A stretch of DNA of 64,000 nucleotides from Pectinophora gossypiella (GCF_024362695.1 NC_065421.1:11718598-11782597); one strand, 5' to 3'; positions 37,701-45,207 are shown, counted from the first letter of the stretch. The notes: generated by a model from the sequence alone, not told the origin. Numbers and translations: made by a program.

Positions 37701-40700
37701 GATTCTTGCGGCTGATGAAACCGGTGGTTTATTATAAGTTTTTTTTTTTTCTTAAAAAGTAACGGTCTGCATAAAAAAGTGTACTTAAAGATATGAAAAA
37801 GAGATGGGAAAAGGCGAAGAGAGACCAATCAAAGGTGGTAATATAATAAGGATGGCCAACACGCAAGAGACAGGAGTGGCGGAAAATGCCTATGTCCTAG
37901 GATAGCCCGACATAAAATAATAAACTAATAAAATTAAAATATATGTAAAGTTGTCGAGAGCCGTGGTAGCCCAGTCGGTAGAACGCATTTTACAAGGTAT
38001 GTATCCTAACCTGTATCGGGCTGGTTTTCCCTTCGCAGGTTGGAAAGTCAGACAGGCAGTCGCTTTTGTAAAAAATCGGACCTGTCAAATCTTTAGGTTA
38101 GGTAAGCGGAATGTGAAAAACGGGATGCTAGGGAAGATGTAAGATTGTCAGTGATTTTTTTCTACATTTTCCGTGGATGACCAGGGACATAAAGAAAGCC
38201 TATGCGCTGCTGAGCATTAAACATTCAATGGTTTACGCGCAAACTGTTTTCTTGCGAGTTTTAGCAATCTTTACCATACCAGATATTTAGGGAATTTATA
38301 AATTTCAAAAGAGGTATGTTGGTCCCGGTTGCTATTTACTGATGTAAGTGAGTAATCGTTACGTGAGCCATGTCAGGGGCCTTTGGCGGCTCAATCATAA
38401 CCCTGACACCAGGGTTGATGAGGCTGGTATTCTACCTCACAACCCACACGATAAGAAGAGATTTTGCTTTTATAGCACTTATACATGTTTAGGCGAAACT
38501 CACAAAGAGAACAGGCAATAATATAGGTATACCGAAAAATAATCGGGATGTGGACCCGGTGGTGCAATGGATAACACACTCGTTCCTTGACAAGGGCTGC
38601 GGGTTCCCGTCCGTCCGACTCATACTCTTTCGATTTAATTCTCTCTTTACACGTGAGATGTTAGGAATAAGAATAAATTTATTGCCAGTAACAGTTTTAC
38701 ATTACTGGGTAATTATGAATACGGGCAAAAGGAAACGGTTCAGCTTGTGCTGTGATGGACTCATTCTGTGGCACCATCCAGCGCTGGTTTTCAGTCATCT
38801 TACAAAGGTGTGTCACTAACACAGTTGACTGGACCATTATAGGCTGCGATACGGCTCACCATCTATGACGTTTGTCTAACAGAAAGCTCGGTGAGGCGTG
38901 AGTAGTTCATCTTGCGGTGGATGTACATCTGAATACCCCAATTGGGATAATGTCGTGAGCTAATGTTACAAAGGGCGGACTCAAACAATGGTTATCCTTG
39001 AAAGCGACTCCCAATGACATCGAAAGAAAGATTACTTATACAATAACCAATTTTGATAAAAATCGGCTCCTGGGGGGTTAAAATGGCCACATCGAAGCAA
39101 TTCATCTAAGAAAGCAATATTGCAATTTGACATTTGTTTGCATTGCGCACTTACTTTTATATGCGCAAATGTCAAAATGCAATATTGCTTTCTTAGATGA
39201 ATTGCTTCGATGTGGCCATTTTAACCTCTCTGATCTTCCTTTCAGGGCAGAAAATAGGGTAAGATTCGTATTAAGTATATGCTTTGAGTTTTTGGATTGT
39301 ATTGTAAAGGCTGTTTGTGTTCCTAACCCTTTAAATCGCATCGCCGCCTCTCCCGGTCAATGTGAAAAGGGCGTTATCACAGACTCGCGCACCCTTATTG
39401 TATTGACCACCTGGCAGCTGGCGCGATGACGTAACAATGTGTGAGTTTAGCCGCAATTTCACGCCCTGACTTCGCAAGGGGGTGAATGAGAGAACACCAG
39501 AACTGGACATCATCGTGTCAGAACAAAAATATTCAAGAATTGCATAATGTAAAAAAAAAAATAGCACTTTTTTAGAATTCAACGTTATCGGATACCAAGG
39601 AAACTATATATTCCCGTAGCTAATTGGGTCATGTACTAAGTTCATAACATAAATAAAACATAAACTGCCTATATACGTCCCACTGCTGGGCACAGGCCTC
39701 CCCTCAATCAACCGGAGGGGGTATGGAGCATACTCCACCACGCTGCTCCACTGCGGGTTGGTGGAGGTGTTTTTACGGCTAATAGCCGGGACCAACGGCT
39801 TAACGTGCCTTCCGAAGCACGGAATCATCTTACTTTTTCGGACAATCAGGTGATTCAAGCCTGAAAAGTCCTTACCAAACAAAGGACAGTCTCACAAAGT
39901 GATTTCGACAATGTCCCCATCGGGAATCGAACCCGGACCTCCAGATCTTGAGCCTAACGCTCTAACCACTAGACTAGACCACGGAGGCTGTTATACTAAG
40001 TTCAAGATAAATTATAAAATTCTGATTACTAAATAAAGACAGATCTAAAGTTAACGAATAACATTTTCATTTTTCTTACTTATTTATGAATTTAAATCAA
40101 GAAAAACCTACGTGCGTATAAGTCCGACGTGTGCTTTTTCATACAAATTCCATAGTAATTTCGTGTTTTGACGTTTAGTAAAAGTAACTGATTTGACTAT
40201 TTGGAAACTAGCCTATTAATTCGTCGATAATTTTAGGCAACCAACGAGGCTTATAATAATAGTAAGGCGAATTATTTTTTATTTACTTTAATTTTTATTA
40301 TAGGTTAAAATATGAATATGAACCGGATTTAAATTAAAAAAAAAAGCTGTGCGGAAAATCTTCTAAGCACTGTGTCTGTATTTAATATCTAAATAACATA
40401 CAAACCATAAGAAATGAAATGAAAAAAATAAATGAAATTTATTCGCTCTAGATCACGCTTATCTCGCATTAGAGTAGGTAGAGACCACTATTCCACAAAT
40501 TACGATCCCGAGACAACACTTTTGCCTTTTCCACTCTCACAAAATTATAGTTAAGTGAAAAAAAAATTAGTTAAGGCACATAGCACGACTTACCTTAGTG
40601 TTATCTATGCCACTAATGAACATTTCTTATCTGATTTCAAATAGAAAAACTAATACAGTTCGCGTTTATGAACCAATCAGTTGTGAATCAGTCTGTTCTG

Positions 40701-43569
40701 CTCTAGGAGAGCCGTAAATTGACCGGATTCGTTAGATCGTTCTCTCAATTTAAAGTGTAAATCGATAGATCGTGATACACAAACGTGTTTTAAAATACTA
40801 GTATTAACAGTTTGTGTAAACGGACAGTTGTTGTGCCTTTTTAGAGTAAATTATGTTTAGTTTCTTGGTAGGTATAAGTACAACAATATTTGGGGTCTAA
40901 TACACCCCTCAACAGGTATGTACAGAGATAGGTAATACATACTTTAATTTCGGTTTATTCCATGATATGACTATCCGTCGATGTCCAAAATTTATTTGTT
41001 ACGAAATTGGGTCGTGAACAAGTTCAGGATAAATTATTATATTCTGATTACTAAATAGAGACAGATCAAAAACTAACGAGAAACATTTTCTTTTTTCAAT
41101 TTAACTTATTTATGAATTTAACTTTTTGAAGAGAAACGTAATAATAATTCTGACATTTTATCACGTTGTTCTATGACGTCACAGTGCTTTTTTATACAAA
41201 TAATAATAAATTCGAGTTTTGATGTTTAGTAAAAAGTAGTAGAAACTAGCCTATTTGAAATTGATACATTAAAAAGTACCTACCTATGTCTTAATTAAAC
41301 GTAAATTTTCGTAGATTTTCTGAGAGTATTAGGATCAGGGGCCATGTTGTGAGATGTAAAAATTTGATGTGGTCTTAGGTAATCAGAAAGTGCCTGGTGT
41401 TAAATATGTTTCTCTTGTTATACAATGACCTTATGTAATGTTTCTATAAATTAGTTTAGAAGAAATGTGCTATTGAAGATTCTAGTCATTTCTTTTCAGA
41501 CATAACACTTTGCGAAATGACGTAGAATCAATAATTACTGTAATATTGACCTTCAACAAGTTTATCTTTAAGATTTAATTACGTTGAATCCTAAAAAGGA
41601 GTTAGTTTAAAAAAAACAGGTCTGTAGCCATGATGGGATTGGTTATGGTCAATTAAAACTAATAATAAAAAAATGGAGTAAATATTAAAATAATTTGTAA
41701 TTCATAATTTATATTATTCAAAAAATTATAATTTGTCAAGTACCACAGTCAAATAAATAAAGATACTTATAATTAATAATTATTAAATTCATAGTTTTAA
41801 CGATTTTGGTTTAATTTCTCCAAGAATTGTTCAAATAACGCATTTCTTTCTCTTTGGATACTGTTTGATTCCTCCACAATATTTATTAACCTATCTAACT
41901 TCTCTTCAACCATTCTTTGTCTGTCTCTCATTTCCAAAGTCACTCTCTTTAGTTCAGCATATCTTTTCTTGGTAACTTTCTTTCGTTCTTCATCTGTTGG
42001 GTTAGAACTATGTCCATTTTCACTTAATTCTGTTGCATATGTAGTTCCTGATCGTATTGATAATAACGCTTTCGCAACAACACCTTCATTTGAGACTTCT
42101 AATATTTTCTGTTGTATCTCAGGCTGATATTCACCATCAACACAGTATATTTGATCATATATATTAAAATATGGCCATTTTATATGAGAACAGCCATCTG
42201 TGTTTTTCTTTTTGAGTAGTCTTAAGTAAGTTTGTTTTAGATTTCTAAACTTTTTGTCGCAGCTGTCTGGTGTCTTGCCTACAGCTGCTCCGATGTCTAT
42301 CCAGAGATTCTTTTTCCTTACTTTAGGATTCCTAAACTTATCCAAGTTTTGTAGGTATAAATTCAACATTGTTGTAATGTTTTTCGAGTCCCAATTGTCA
42401 TCATTGTCATCTTGCATTTCAGTTTCTAGGGTCTCTGTGCGGTCTAACTGTATGTACTCCGCGTCTGCATCAATATATTCTAATTCGGTAGCTGAAACAT
42501 CATATAAAGTTAGGAATAAAATTTCACATAAGGTATTATTCAATTTAACATCTACCTATGTTAAATTGAATAATACATAATAAGTAAGTAGATAACACTG
42601 TCTCATGACAAGTACAGGCACACTCATAGGGAAGTCAATTGAAGCAATTTAAATAACAGCAATCAATCAATTTACTGCTTTAAAAGGATAGTAGTAATCA
42701 AATTGGTTACCATGCCTTTGCGAGACCTTAAATATCTGAAAATAGCACCAAAATTAAAGTGAATATTGTAATTACCAGTCATTCTTGCAGTCACGTAGTC
42801 TTAGGTCCCAGAAATTCAAATCGTAAAACATTTAAAAATGTTTTTATAGTGCAAACAAGCGGCCGCGTTGCATCATTCAGCGAACTCAGCGACTTGACAA
42901 AATGGCGCCGACAGCGTACGCCCGGAAAAAGCGCTTTATAATCCGACCGAATTAAGTAGGTCATATTAATATTCATAAATGAATTTCATTCCATAAATAT
43001 ATTTATCCGTTTGCATCGCACGCCAATCCATCGGTTTTATAATATTTATATTCTCCAAGATTTTAAAGGATTTTCTAATTTGTATTAGAAAAAATAGTGT
43101 ATGTATAAGGCATAAAGGCCAAGGCTATACATTCCATATTTGGTCGGAGTATGCGAGTGCTTTTGACGTTTTGTCGGCTGTCACTGATAAGATAACATAA
43201 AAAGTGATAAGAGTCGGAATGAATTGACAAAAGCCAGAAATAGTAAACAAAGTACTTTACTGTCGTTAACATTGTTGCATTGTAGCATACATGATTTAAC
43301 AATGACAATTAAAGTTTTTTTTTTATATACCTATATAAGTTAAGAAAATAATCATTTTATCGAAGATTCAGCATTTTCGTATCTAAAGTAACTTTTAAGT
43401 AGTTTTAAATTAAATTTTAAATATTATTAAGCCTATAAATGCTGTAAATATAGAAAGTAAGAACATTACCTTGATCAGATTCCGGAATTGGCTTATACGA
43501 AGCGACGTTCTCCTCGTCTTTCACTTGGGCCCCATCTATATTGAGATGGTTTTTCCGTGGCTCCGTCAT
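19681..43569 (-). CDS. CD98hc: CD98 heavy chain (4F2hc/SLC3A2 family), complete 12-exon CDS
   Basis: Exons in transcript order: 43569-43470, 34303-34107, 28937-28762, 28278-28072, 27694-27538, 26522-26353, 25707-25520, 25037-24865, 23636-23523, 21582-21464, 20848-20711, 19780-19681. They join to 1839 nt (612 aa plus stop) with every split codon resolving. This type II glycoprotein is the ancillary subunit of heteromeric SLC7 amino-acid exchangers at the plasma membrane. Visible: cytosolic residues 1-122; FSGLTKEELLKYADDP before the membrane, as in vertebrate 4F2hc; membrane segment about 123-145; RAPKC with Cys150, the position used for the light-chain disulphide; and a glucosidase-like ectodomain (VIVDLTANF). 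N-glycosylation sequons are at N249, N419, N451, N490, N524, N555 and N580. In this family the ectodomain is not expected to be a working glucosidase. Most introns carry transposons. Confidence 0.95.
19857..20310 (+). mobile_element. SINE-E copy interrupted by a LINE fragment
   Basis: The first half ends at CACCGAGCTTTG (19919); the second half resumes at TTAGACCATCGTGATAGG (20171). The LINE-derived piece lies between. Confidence 0.6.
19940..20130 (-). mobile_element. LINE 3' CDS fragment (zinc-knuckle end)
   Basis: Minus-strand frame CGHTDPPISHIVNECPLHRF, then WLGGFSWIYDPRR; a C-x-C/H-x-C knuckle typical of the C-terminus of lepidopteran non-LTR retrotransposons. Confidence 0.7.
20711..20848 (-). 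CDS. CD98hc exon 11
   Basis: Acceptor gaccgtatag, donor AA|gtgagt. Residues 534-579 include GHTGYVAVFNPGETARANLT, beta domain C. The pyrimidine tract is replaced by a MITE terminus. Confidence 0.93.
20923..21064. mobile_element. Palindromic MITE-P in CD98hc intron 10
   Basis: GAAGCAATCCGTCTAAGAAA ... TTTCTTAGATGAATTGCTTC. Confidence 0.75.
21068..21290 (-). mobile_element. SINE-C, 3'-truncated
   Basis: CTTCCAACCCGCGAAG through ACCAACTGGGCTATCACGG; central part of the TE-built CD98hc intron 10. Confidence 0.7.
21319..21462. mobile_element. MITE-G at the CD98hc exon 10 donor
   Basis: Near-full copy; its GCTCATGACTGAAC end overlaps the donor. A half copy, 20852-20920, abuts the exon 11 acceptor. 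Confidence 0.75.
21464..21582 (-). CDS. CD98hc exon 10
   Basis: Acceptor tggttttcag, donor CG|gtatgt. Residues 495-533 (SFAHLAALRDDDSIKFGERR), matching the last helix before the C-terminal beta domain. Positions +5 and +6 of the donor fall on the end of a MITE. Confidence 0.93.
22263..22556 (+). mobile_element. SINE-E copy, interrupted
   Basis: CCCAATTGGGGGAGTC at 22267, resumed at GAGGTACATCCAACG (22389); an unrelated AT-rich stretch is inserted between, and SINE-D interrupts the far end. Confidence 0.55.
22556..22810 (+). mobile_element. SINE-D, head-truncated
   Basis: Starts in the 5S-like segment (caacttccgcaaaggccggt), runs to the 3' end and expands into a GATGAT repeat. It sits inside a SINE-E copy whose 3' end continues at about 22820. 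Confidence 0.7.
22875..23019. mobile_element. MITE-G, tandem pair copy 1
   Basis: GTACAGTCATGAGCAATACA ... ATCGTGACCGTAC. Confidence 0.75.
23071..23219. mobile_element. MITE-G, tandem pair copy 2
   Basis: Same orientation, 51 bp after copy 1; nearly identical internal sequence. Confidence 0.75.
23222..23512. mobile_element. MITE-L
   Basis: CCATTTTCTTATCCGCCGAA ... TTTCGGTGGATAAATAAATG; directly follows a MITE-G copy. Confidence 0.65.
23523..23636 (-). CDS. CD98hc exon 9
   Basis: Acceptor attttcccag, donor CCC|gtaagt, phase 0 to 0, 38 codons (ELVALAMLLPVTPVLQPGQL). This is the hydrophobic barrel region, residues 457-494. Confidence 0.92.
23760..24010 (+). mobile_element. LINE C-terminal fragment
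   Basis: TYIDQIGEVLRKG with later in-frame stops; ends in the YPGGK / GGGAAATAGGCGTGAGTTTA tail common to lepidopteran LINEs. Confidence 0.6.
24110..24405 (+). mobile_element. LINE reverse-transcriptase C-terminal fragment
   Basis: RKWRWVGHLVRRP, GRKRKRERPKETWRRSVDRE and EAANAREEWKSVNRTLHP, with an internal stop. Confidence 0.7.
24480..24715 (+). repeat. LINE-tail-like repeat, copy 1
   Basis: Shares ACCTTGCGAAATGACGTAGA and TTGACCTTCAACAAGTTTAT with 41390-41595. Confidence 0.5.
24779..24857 (-). mobile_element. SINE-A 3' fragment beside a CD98hc donor
   Basis: GTCTATATGCGTCCCTCTGC through ACTCCACCACG, ending about eight bases from the donor of CD98hc exon 8. Confidence 0.6.
24865..25037 (-). 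CDS. CD98hc exon 8
   Basis: Acceptor cctctccccag, donor CAG|gtatcg. Residues 399-456, with sequons N419 and N451, and a GC-rich Ala/Pro stretch. A SINE fragment begins within about ten bases of its donor. Confidence 0.93.
25520..25707 (-). CDS. CD98hc exon 7
   Basis: Acceptor ccttttcag, donor G|gtaagt, phase 2 to 1. Residues 336-398, including LLVNKALPDEHIAKEKTSLD. Confidence 0.92.
25828..26118 (-). mobile_element. SINE-C, deleted copy
   Basis: CATCATCTCCCTATTATCGC at the 3' end, GGCAAGTC near the head; internal deletion around 25900. In CD98hc intron 6. Confidence 0.6.
26184..26331 (+). repeat. Tandem repeat, about 20-bp unit, in CD98hc intron 6
   Basis: Units of TTGAAGTCGCTTTTTTGTGC type, seven copies, ending about 20 bp from the exon 6 donor. 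Confidence 0.75.
26353..26522 (-). CDS. CD98hc exon 6
   Basis: Acceptor ctatcgcag, donor AG|gtacga. Residues 280-335, ending VLNKWMAAGAAGV, the counterpart of the WLQAGVDGFQV region of human 4F2hc. Confidence 0.95.
26643..26935 (+). mobile_element. SINE-D, full copy
   Basis: The head ATGGCGCAGCGGTAAACGCG resembles a pol III A box. It is followed by GTTGAAGTTAAGCAAC and GGATGGGTGACC, which match 5S rRNA. The 3' end is gatgatga. It lies in a CD98hc intron. Confidence 0.8.
27005..27270 (-). mobile_element. LINE C-terminal fragment
   Basis: Reverse copy of the family at 23760 (GTAAGCAGAGACTAGAATTC, CCAATTTGGTCAATGTAAGT). In CD98hc intron 5. Confidence 0.6.
27538..27694 (-). CDS. CD98hc exon 5
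   Basis: Acceptor ttgttccag, donor TGG|gtaagg. Residues 227-279, including VIVDLTANFVSTSHAWF, a barrel-strand motif of the family, and the N249 sequon. Confidence 0.95.
28072..28278 (-). CDS. CD98hc exon 4
   Basis: Acceptor tttaaccag completes the split Trp158 codon; donor AA|gtaagt. Residues 158-226, starting WYEVGPLADRTSEEAVDY. This is the start of the glucosidase-like ectodomain. Confidence 0.95.
28425..28690 (+). mobile_element. SINE-B, head-truncated
   Basis: B box GGTTCGAATCC; ends with GATAGAAGAAGAAG. In a CD98hc intron. Confidence 0.7.
28762..28937 (-). CDS. CD98hc exon 3 (membrane segment)
   Basis: Acceptor ccctttgcag, donor TG|gtgagt. It encodes QFSGLTKEELLKYADDP, an aromatic/aliphatic membrane helix, and IIIRAPKCAPPPPKT with Cys150. 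Confidence 0.97.
29087..29275 (+). mobile_element. SINE-D, 3'-truncated
   Basis: Same head as the copy at 26643; it breaks off after the AGCAGTCGTTAATAACC segment. In a CD98hc intron. Confidence 0.75.
29335..29575 (+). mobile_element. Second copy of the same LINE 3' fragment
   Basis: CECGHPDQTISHIVNECPLH with stops and a frame break; shares SWIYDPRRIYYFCLPYA with the copy at 19940. Confidence 0.7.
29741..30055 (-). mobile_element. SINE-C
   Basis: Same element in reverse; B-box complement GGGATTCGAACC near 30030. Confidence 0.75.
31470..31615. mobile_element. MITE-G
   Basis: CAATCATAAGCAATATCATG ... GTACTCGTGACCGTGC. Confidence 0.65.
32159..32458 (+). mobile_element. SINE-B, full copy
   Basis: Head GGCCTGTGGTCCAGTGGTTG, B box GGTTCGGTCCC, ends at CACAACCCACACGAT followed by a TTTA repeat. 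Confidence 0.8.
33214..33309 (-). CDS. Candidate alternative first exon of CD98hc
   Basis: ATG at 33309-33307 opens 32 codons (MQKLSFQDMKCIDIKDIRSI first, then KDLEAFYKEDGS) and ends exactly at a strong donor, TCG|gtgagt, in phase 0. Exon 3 starts in phase 0, so splicing to 28937 would give a 545-aa CD98hc with a different cytosolic tail. No transcript evidence is available. Confidence 0.45.
33593..33905 (+). mobile_element. SINE-C, tRNA-headed
   Basis: Head GCCGTGATAGCCCAGTTGGT (A box) through TTCCCTTCGCGAGTTGTAAG to GGGATAATGCTAGGGAGATG and a GAT tail. Between CD98hc exons 2 and 3, close to the alternative first exon. Confidence 0.75.
34107..34303 (-). CDS. CD98hc exon 2 (cytosolic tail)
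   Basis: Acceptor ctttttgtcacag, donor CGG|gtgagt, phase 1 to 0. A Ser/Lys-rich start (RPPSKASLSKSKERVSDP) is followed by an acidic tail, residues 34-99. Confidence 0.9.
34886..35133 (-). mobile_element. SINE-A copy with internal deletion
   Basis: Same body and B box as 9728-10062; the middle (trapezoid of CTCCACCA repeats) is shortened. Lies between CD98hc exons 1 and 2. Confidence 0.7.
35150..35405 (+). mobile_element. SINE-B, truncated
   Basis: Body only (GCTGATCACCTGATTGTCCG to AACAACCCACAAGAAAAA), immediately after a SINE-A copy. Confidence 0.6.
35944..36187 (-). mobile_element. SINE-D, truncated exactly at the 5S-like segment
   Basis: Flanked by ACATTACACGT at 35933-35943 and 36188-36198. 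The tRNA-like part is missing; the element begins at the 5S-like GTTGAAGTTAAGCAAC. Confidence 0.8.
36373..36395 (+). repeat. Poly-C tract (23)
   Basis: Homopolymer directly after a truncated MITE-P copy; length may be a sequencing artefact. Confidence 0.9.
36622..36805. mobile_element. Fold-back MITE
   Basis: GCTGCGTTTCCATTGACGCG / CGCGTCAGTGGAAACCCGGC outer arms and GACCAATCAC / GTGATTGGTC inner arms. Confidence 0.65.
38310..38455 (+). mobile_element. SINE-B 3' part
   Basis: GTTGGTCCCGGTTGC to CAACCCACACGATAAGAAGA. Confidence 0.6.
39076..39226. mobile_element. Palindromic MITE-P, best copy
   Basis: 151-bp near-perfect inverted repeat, GGTTAAAATGGCCACATCGA ... complement at the right end, short loop around ACTTACTTTTATA. 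Confidence 0.85.
39645..39994 (-). mobile_element. SINE-A with target duplication
   Basis: ACTAAGTTCA is duplicated at 39635-39644 and 39995-40004. Full length with tRNA-like head. The related sequence at 41003 lacks the insertion. Confidence 0.85.
40005..40240 (+). repeat. Direct duplication, copy 1
   Basis: AGATAAATTATAAAATTCTG ... GACGTTTAGTAAAAGT ... GAAACTAGCCTATT; the unit starts at about 39615 but is split by SINE-A. Confidence 0.7.
40594..40623 (-). CDS. Candidate second alternative first exon of CD98hc
   Basis: A short exon MFISGIDNTK ends at an ideal donor, AAG|gtaagt, phase 0, again compatible with exon 3 but not exon 2. It may equally be a non-coding 5'UTR exon. Confidence 0.3.
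41003..41265 (+). repeat. Direct duplication, copy 2 (no SINE)
   Basis: AAATTGGGTCGTGAACAAGT through GATGTTTAGTAAAAAG and GAAACTAGCCTATT. Confidence 0.7.
41390..41595 (+). repeat. LINE-tail-like repeat, copy 2
   Basis: Second, more diverged copy of the block at 24480-24715, just beyond the 3' end of the nested SANT gene. Confidence 0.5.
41797..42491 (-). CDS. SANT gene main exon
   Basis: 695 nt open frame from acceptor gatgtttcag to TAA at 41799-41797. It encodes an acidic N-terminus, the helix-rich DNA-binding domain and a coiled-coil C-terminus. Confidence 0.85.
41797..42782 (-). CDS. Myb/SANT-like DNA-binding protein nested in CD98hc intron 1
   Basis: Model: 42782-42776 (ATG ACT G) joined to 42491-41797, 233 aa. 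The second exon has acceptor gatgtttcag and one long open frame. Residues about 36-120 look like a Myb/SANT-like or trihelix domain: IDIGAAVGKTPDSCDKKFRN and QTYLRLLKKK followed by IKWPYF. The C-terminus (about 180-233) is charged and likely coiled coil (EMRDRQRMVEEKLDRLINIV). Such proteins are common in insects and often derive from or resemble transposon-associated factors; target and role are unknown. The long exon has no ATG before its acceptor, so an upstream exon is needed. The alternative is the CD98hc exon 1 donor, which has the same phase. It is on the same strand as its host. Confidence 0.75.
42776..42782 (-). CDS. Candidate start exon of the nested SANT gene
   Basis: ATG ACT G is followed by gtaatt. 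Splicing to 42491 gives MTATELEYIDADAEY. It is only seven coding bases, so support rests on phase, donor and closeness. Confidence 0.45.
43470..43569 (-). CDS. CD98hc exon 1 (start codon)
   Basis: ATG at 43569-43567; 33 codons plus one base (MTEPRKNHLNIDGAQVKDEE first); donor G|gtaatg. The leftover G joins AA of exon 2 to make Glu. It is also phase-compatible with the SANT exon at 42491. Confidence 0.8.
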
Positions 43570-44301
43570 GATGAATTGGTTACTTGCAGAACCGGTTTCA
43601 CAATCGCGGTTGAGAAAGCTCTCTCTTTCACTGTACTATATAATTAAGGTACTTGCACCATCAAATTATCTTTCACCGCACAACTCGCGTTGCATCGACC
43701 ATCTGTTGAGTGAGTGAACTGAACGAGAAGAATGATTCGCCCGCCACGCCCTCGTTCCATTCATTCATAGTTCCGAGTTCCGGTGATTTTCCGTCATTAG
43801 TTTATGATACAATTCTTATAATAGAAAGAGATAGTAATATTACAGAAATATATAAAAATCTATAGTAAAACATCCATTATTATAATAAGTAATGTAATTT
43901 CATGATAAAATAAAAACTGTTCAACAATTTTTTTAACAGCTTTTAATGTTTTTTTTAACTTCAAACAAAAAAAATCAAGTACTACAATAATTGCTTTGTC
44001 TTTCTTCAAAAATAACTATGGGTTTAGTTGTTGTAAAAAAGGCAAGACTTATCAATCAGCTGTTAAACGTCGAAATGCTAAAATGGGTTAGGTAGGTTTA
44101 ATTTTAGAAAAAATACTTCAATGGAAGTGCAGGATTCCTTAAATATACTGGCTTCCTAGTAACGGCAAGCTTTCAATTATGAGATCCATTTTAGTGATAT
44201 TTCTTGCGTGACATAATTTTAATAGAAATGTATTGAGATGAATACTTATTAAACATATAAACAGTTCCATTTCTTATGTATCTTCCTGTACAATCGTGAC
44301 A
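43570..44301. promoter_or_regulatory. Divergent promoter interval, CD98hc / ACTMAP
   Basis: The two ATGs are 732 bp apart on opposite strands with no other coding sequence between. I see no convincing TATA box; core elements and UTR lengths cannot be read from sequence alone. Confidence 0.45.
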
Positions 44302-44783
44302 ATGAGTTCTACTCCACAACCACCGCCGCCGCCGCCGCCGCTACCGTTAATCCCAGATTCGCCAAAAACTCCGCCACCATACATCTCTCCTTACACCAAC
44401 CAAGATGTTTGTAAGTGGGAGACAAAATATCAAGATTTATGGGAAGCCTGCGCGAAGTACAAGCTCTGTCTCTATGAGCCTCCTTATAAATACAAATACA
44501 AGCAATTTGAGCCTATTATGCAAGTAGGACCCACTTGCGGTCTTGTTGCTCTATCCATGTTGGTTAATGGAGAAGTTTCACCGGATGAAATACTAAACAT
44601 ATCAAAGCTGGAAGGATATACCAGCAATGGAGAGATGTTCAGTTGCAAGAACATGGTAAAATTGGCCGAGAAGGTGCTGAGTTTAGCAGAAATTGAAAAT
44701 GTTAGTTTTAATTTGAAGACTGGAGGCCTGTTTAGTGAGGATATTATTGAGAAATTATTGAACGGCGCTGTACTGTTAGTTCC
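44302..44783 (+). CDS. ACTMAP exon 1 (catalytic Cys)
   Basis: ATG at 44302; 160 codons plus two bases. Donor CC|gtatcc. It includes QVGPTCGLVALSML. Confidence 0.92.
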
Positions 44784-45207
44784 GTATCCTTTTCATATAA
44801 AAACAAAATAATTTTCTCTAAATATTAGTGTGTAAATGATGTCTTATCATTTTTCCAATTTCTTTAACTTCCGTGACACCAGTTATGATGCAGACTGCAA
44901 CCACTCTCCCTGTCAACGGCACGGCCATACCGCTCATTGGGCCCTCATCTGTGGAGTTCTTCTAATCAACAACTCTGCAGATGCACACAAATCTGACCCC
45001 AGTAATGTTTATGTCTTCTCAAGACATGGTAAATCCAGATATGTTGCTGCGTGGAGACTGGATCAATTAGAACTCAGCAATAAGAATTTACAACAGTTTT
45101 CACCAAAAAAAGAAGGAGATGGGCTAATGTATGTGTTGCCAGATGGTGGAATAGGGGGACAAAATGGACTACGGGACCAGTTTTTGGTATTTGAGGGTTT
45201 ACAATGA
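44302..45207 (+). CDS. ACTMAP: Actin maturation protease ACTMAP (C19orf54/UPF0692 family)
   Basis: Exons 44302-44783 and 44883-45207, 268 aa plus stop. The 99-nt intron has donor CC|gtatcc and acceptor gacaccag; the split codon resolves to Pro161. In the known family this cytosolic cysteine protease trims the acetylated N-terminal residue of actin. Visible: a Pro-rich N-terminus with a seven-proline run (residues 7-13); FEPIMQVGPTCGLVALSML with the likely nucleophile Cys79; and RHGHTAHWALICG with the likely catalytic His179. The C-terminus ends GLRDQFLVFEGLQ. I start at ATG 44302; an in-frame GTG six bases upstream is not credible as a start. It diverges from CD98hc. AATAAA at 45820-45825 is the likely poly(A) signal. 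Confidence 0.92.
44883..45207 (+). CDS. ACTMAP exon 2 (catalytic His, stop)
   Basis: Acceptor ttccgtgacaccag at 44882. It begins YDADCNHSPCQRHGHTAHWA and ends with TGA at 45205-45207. Confidence 0.92.

Noticed and set aside
38549..38622. tRNA-Arg-like sequence (GGTGGTGCAATGGATAACAC, GGGTTCCCGTCC)
   Set aside because: The stems do not pair well enough for a functional tRNA and pol III T-run context is unclear; more likely a SINE head or tRNA relic.
41797..42543. 248-codon reading of the SANT frame from a TTG
   Set aside because: The first residues lie upstream of a clear acceptor (tgtttcag) and have no ATG; they are intron.
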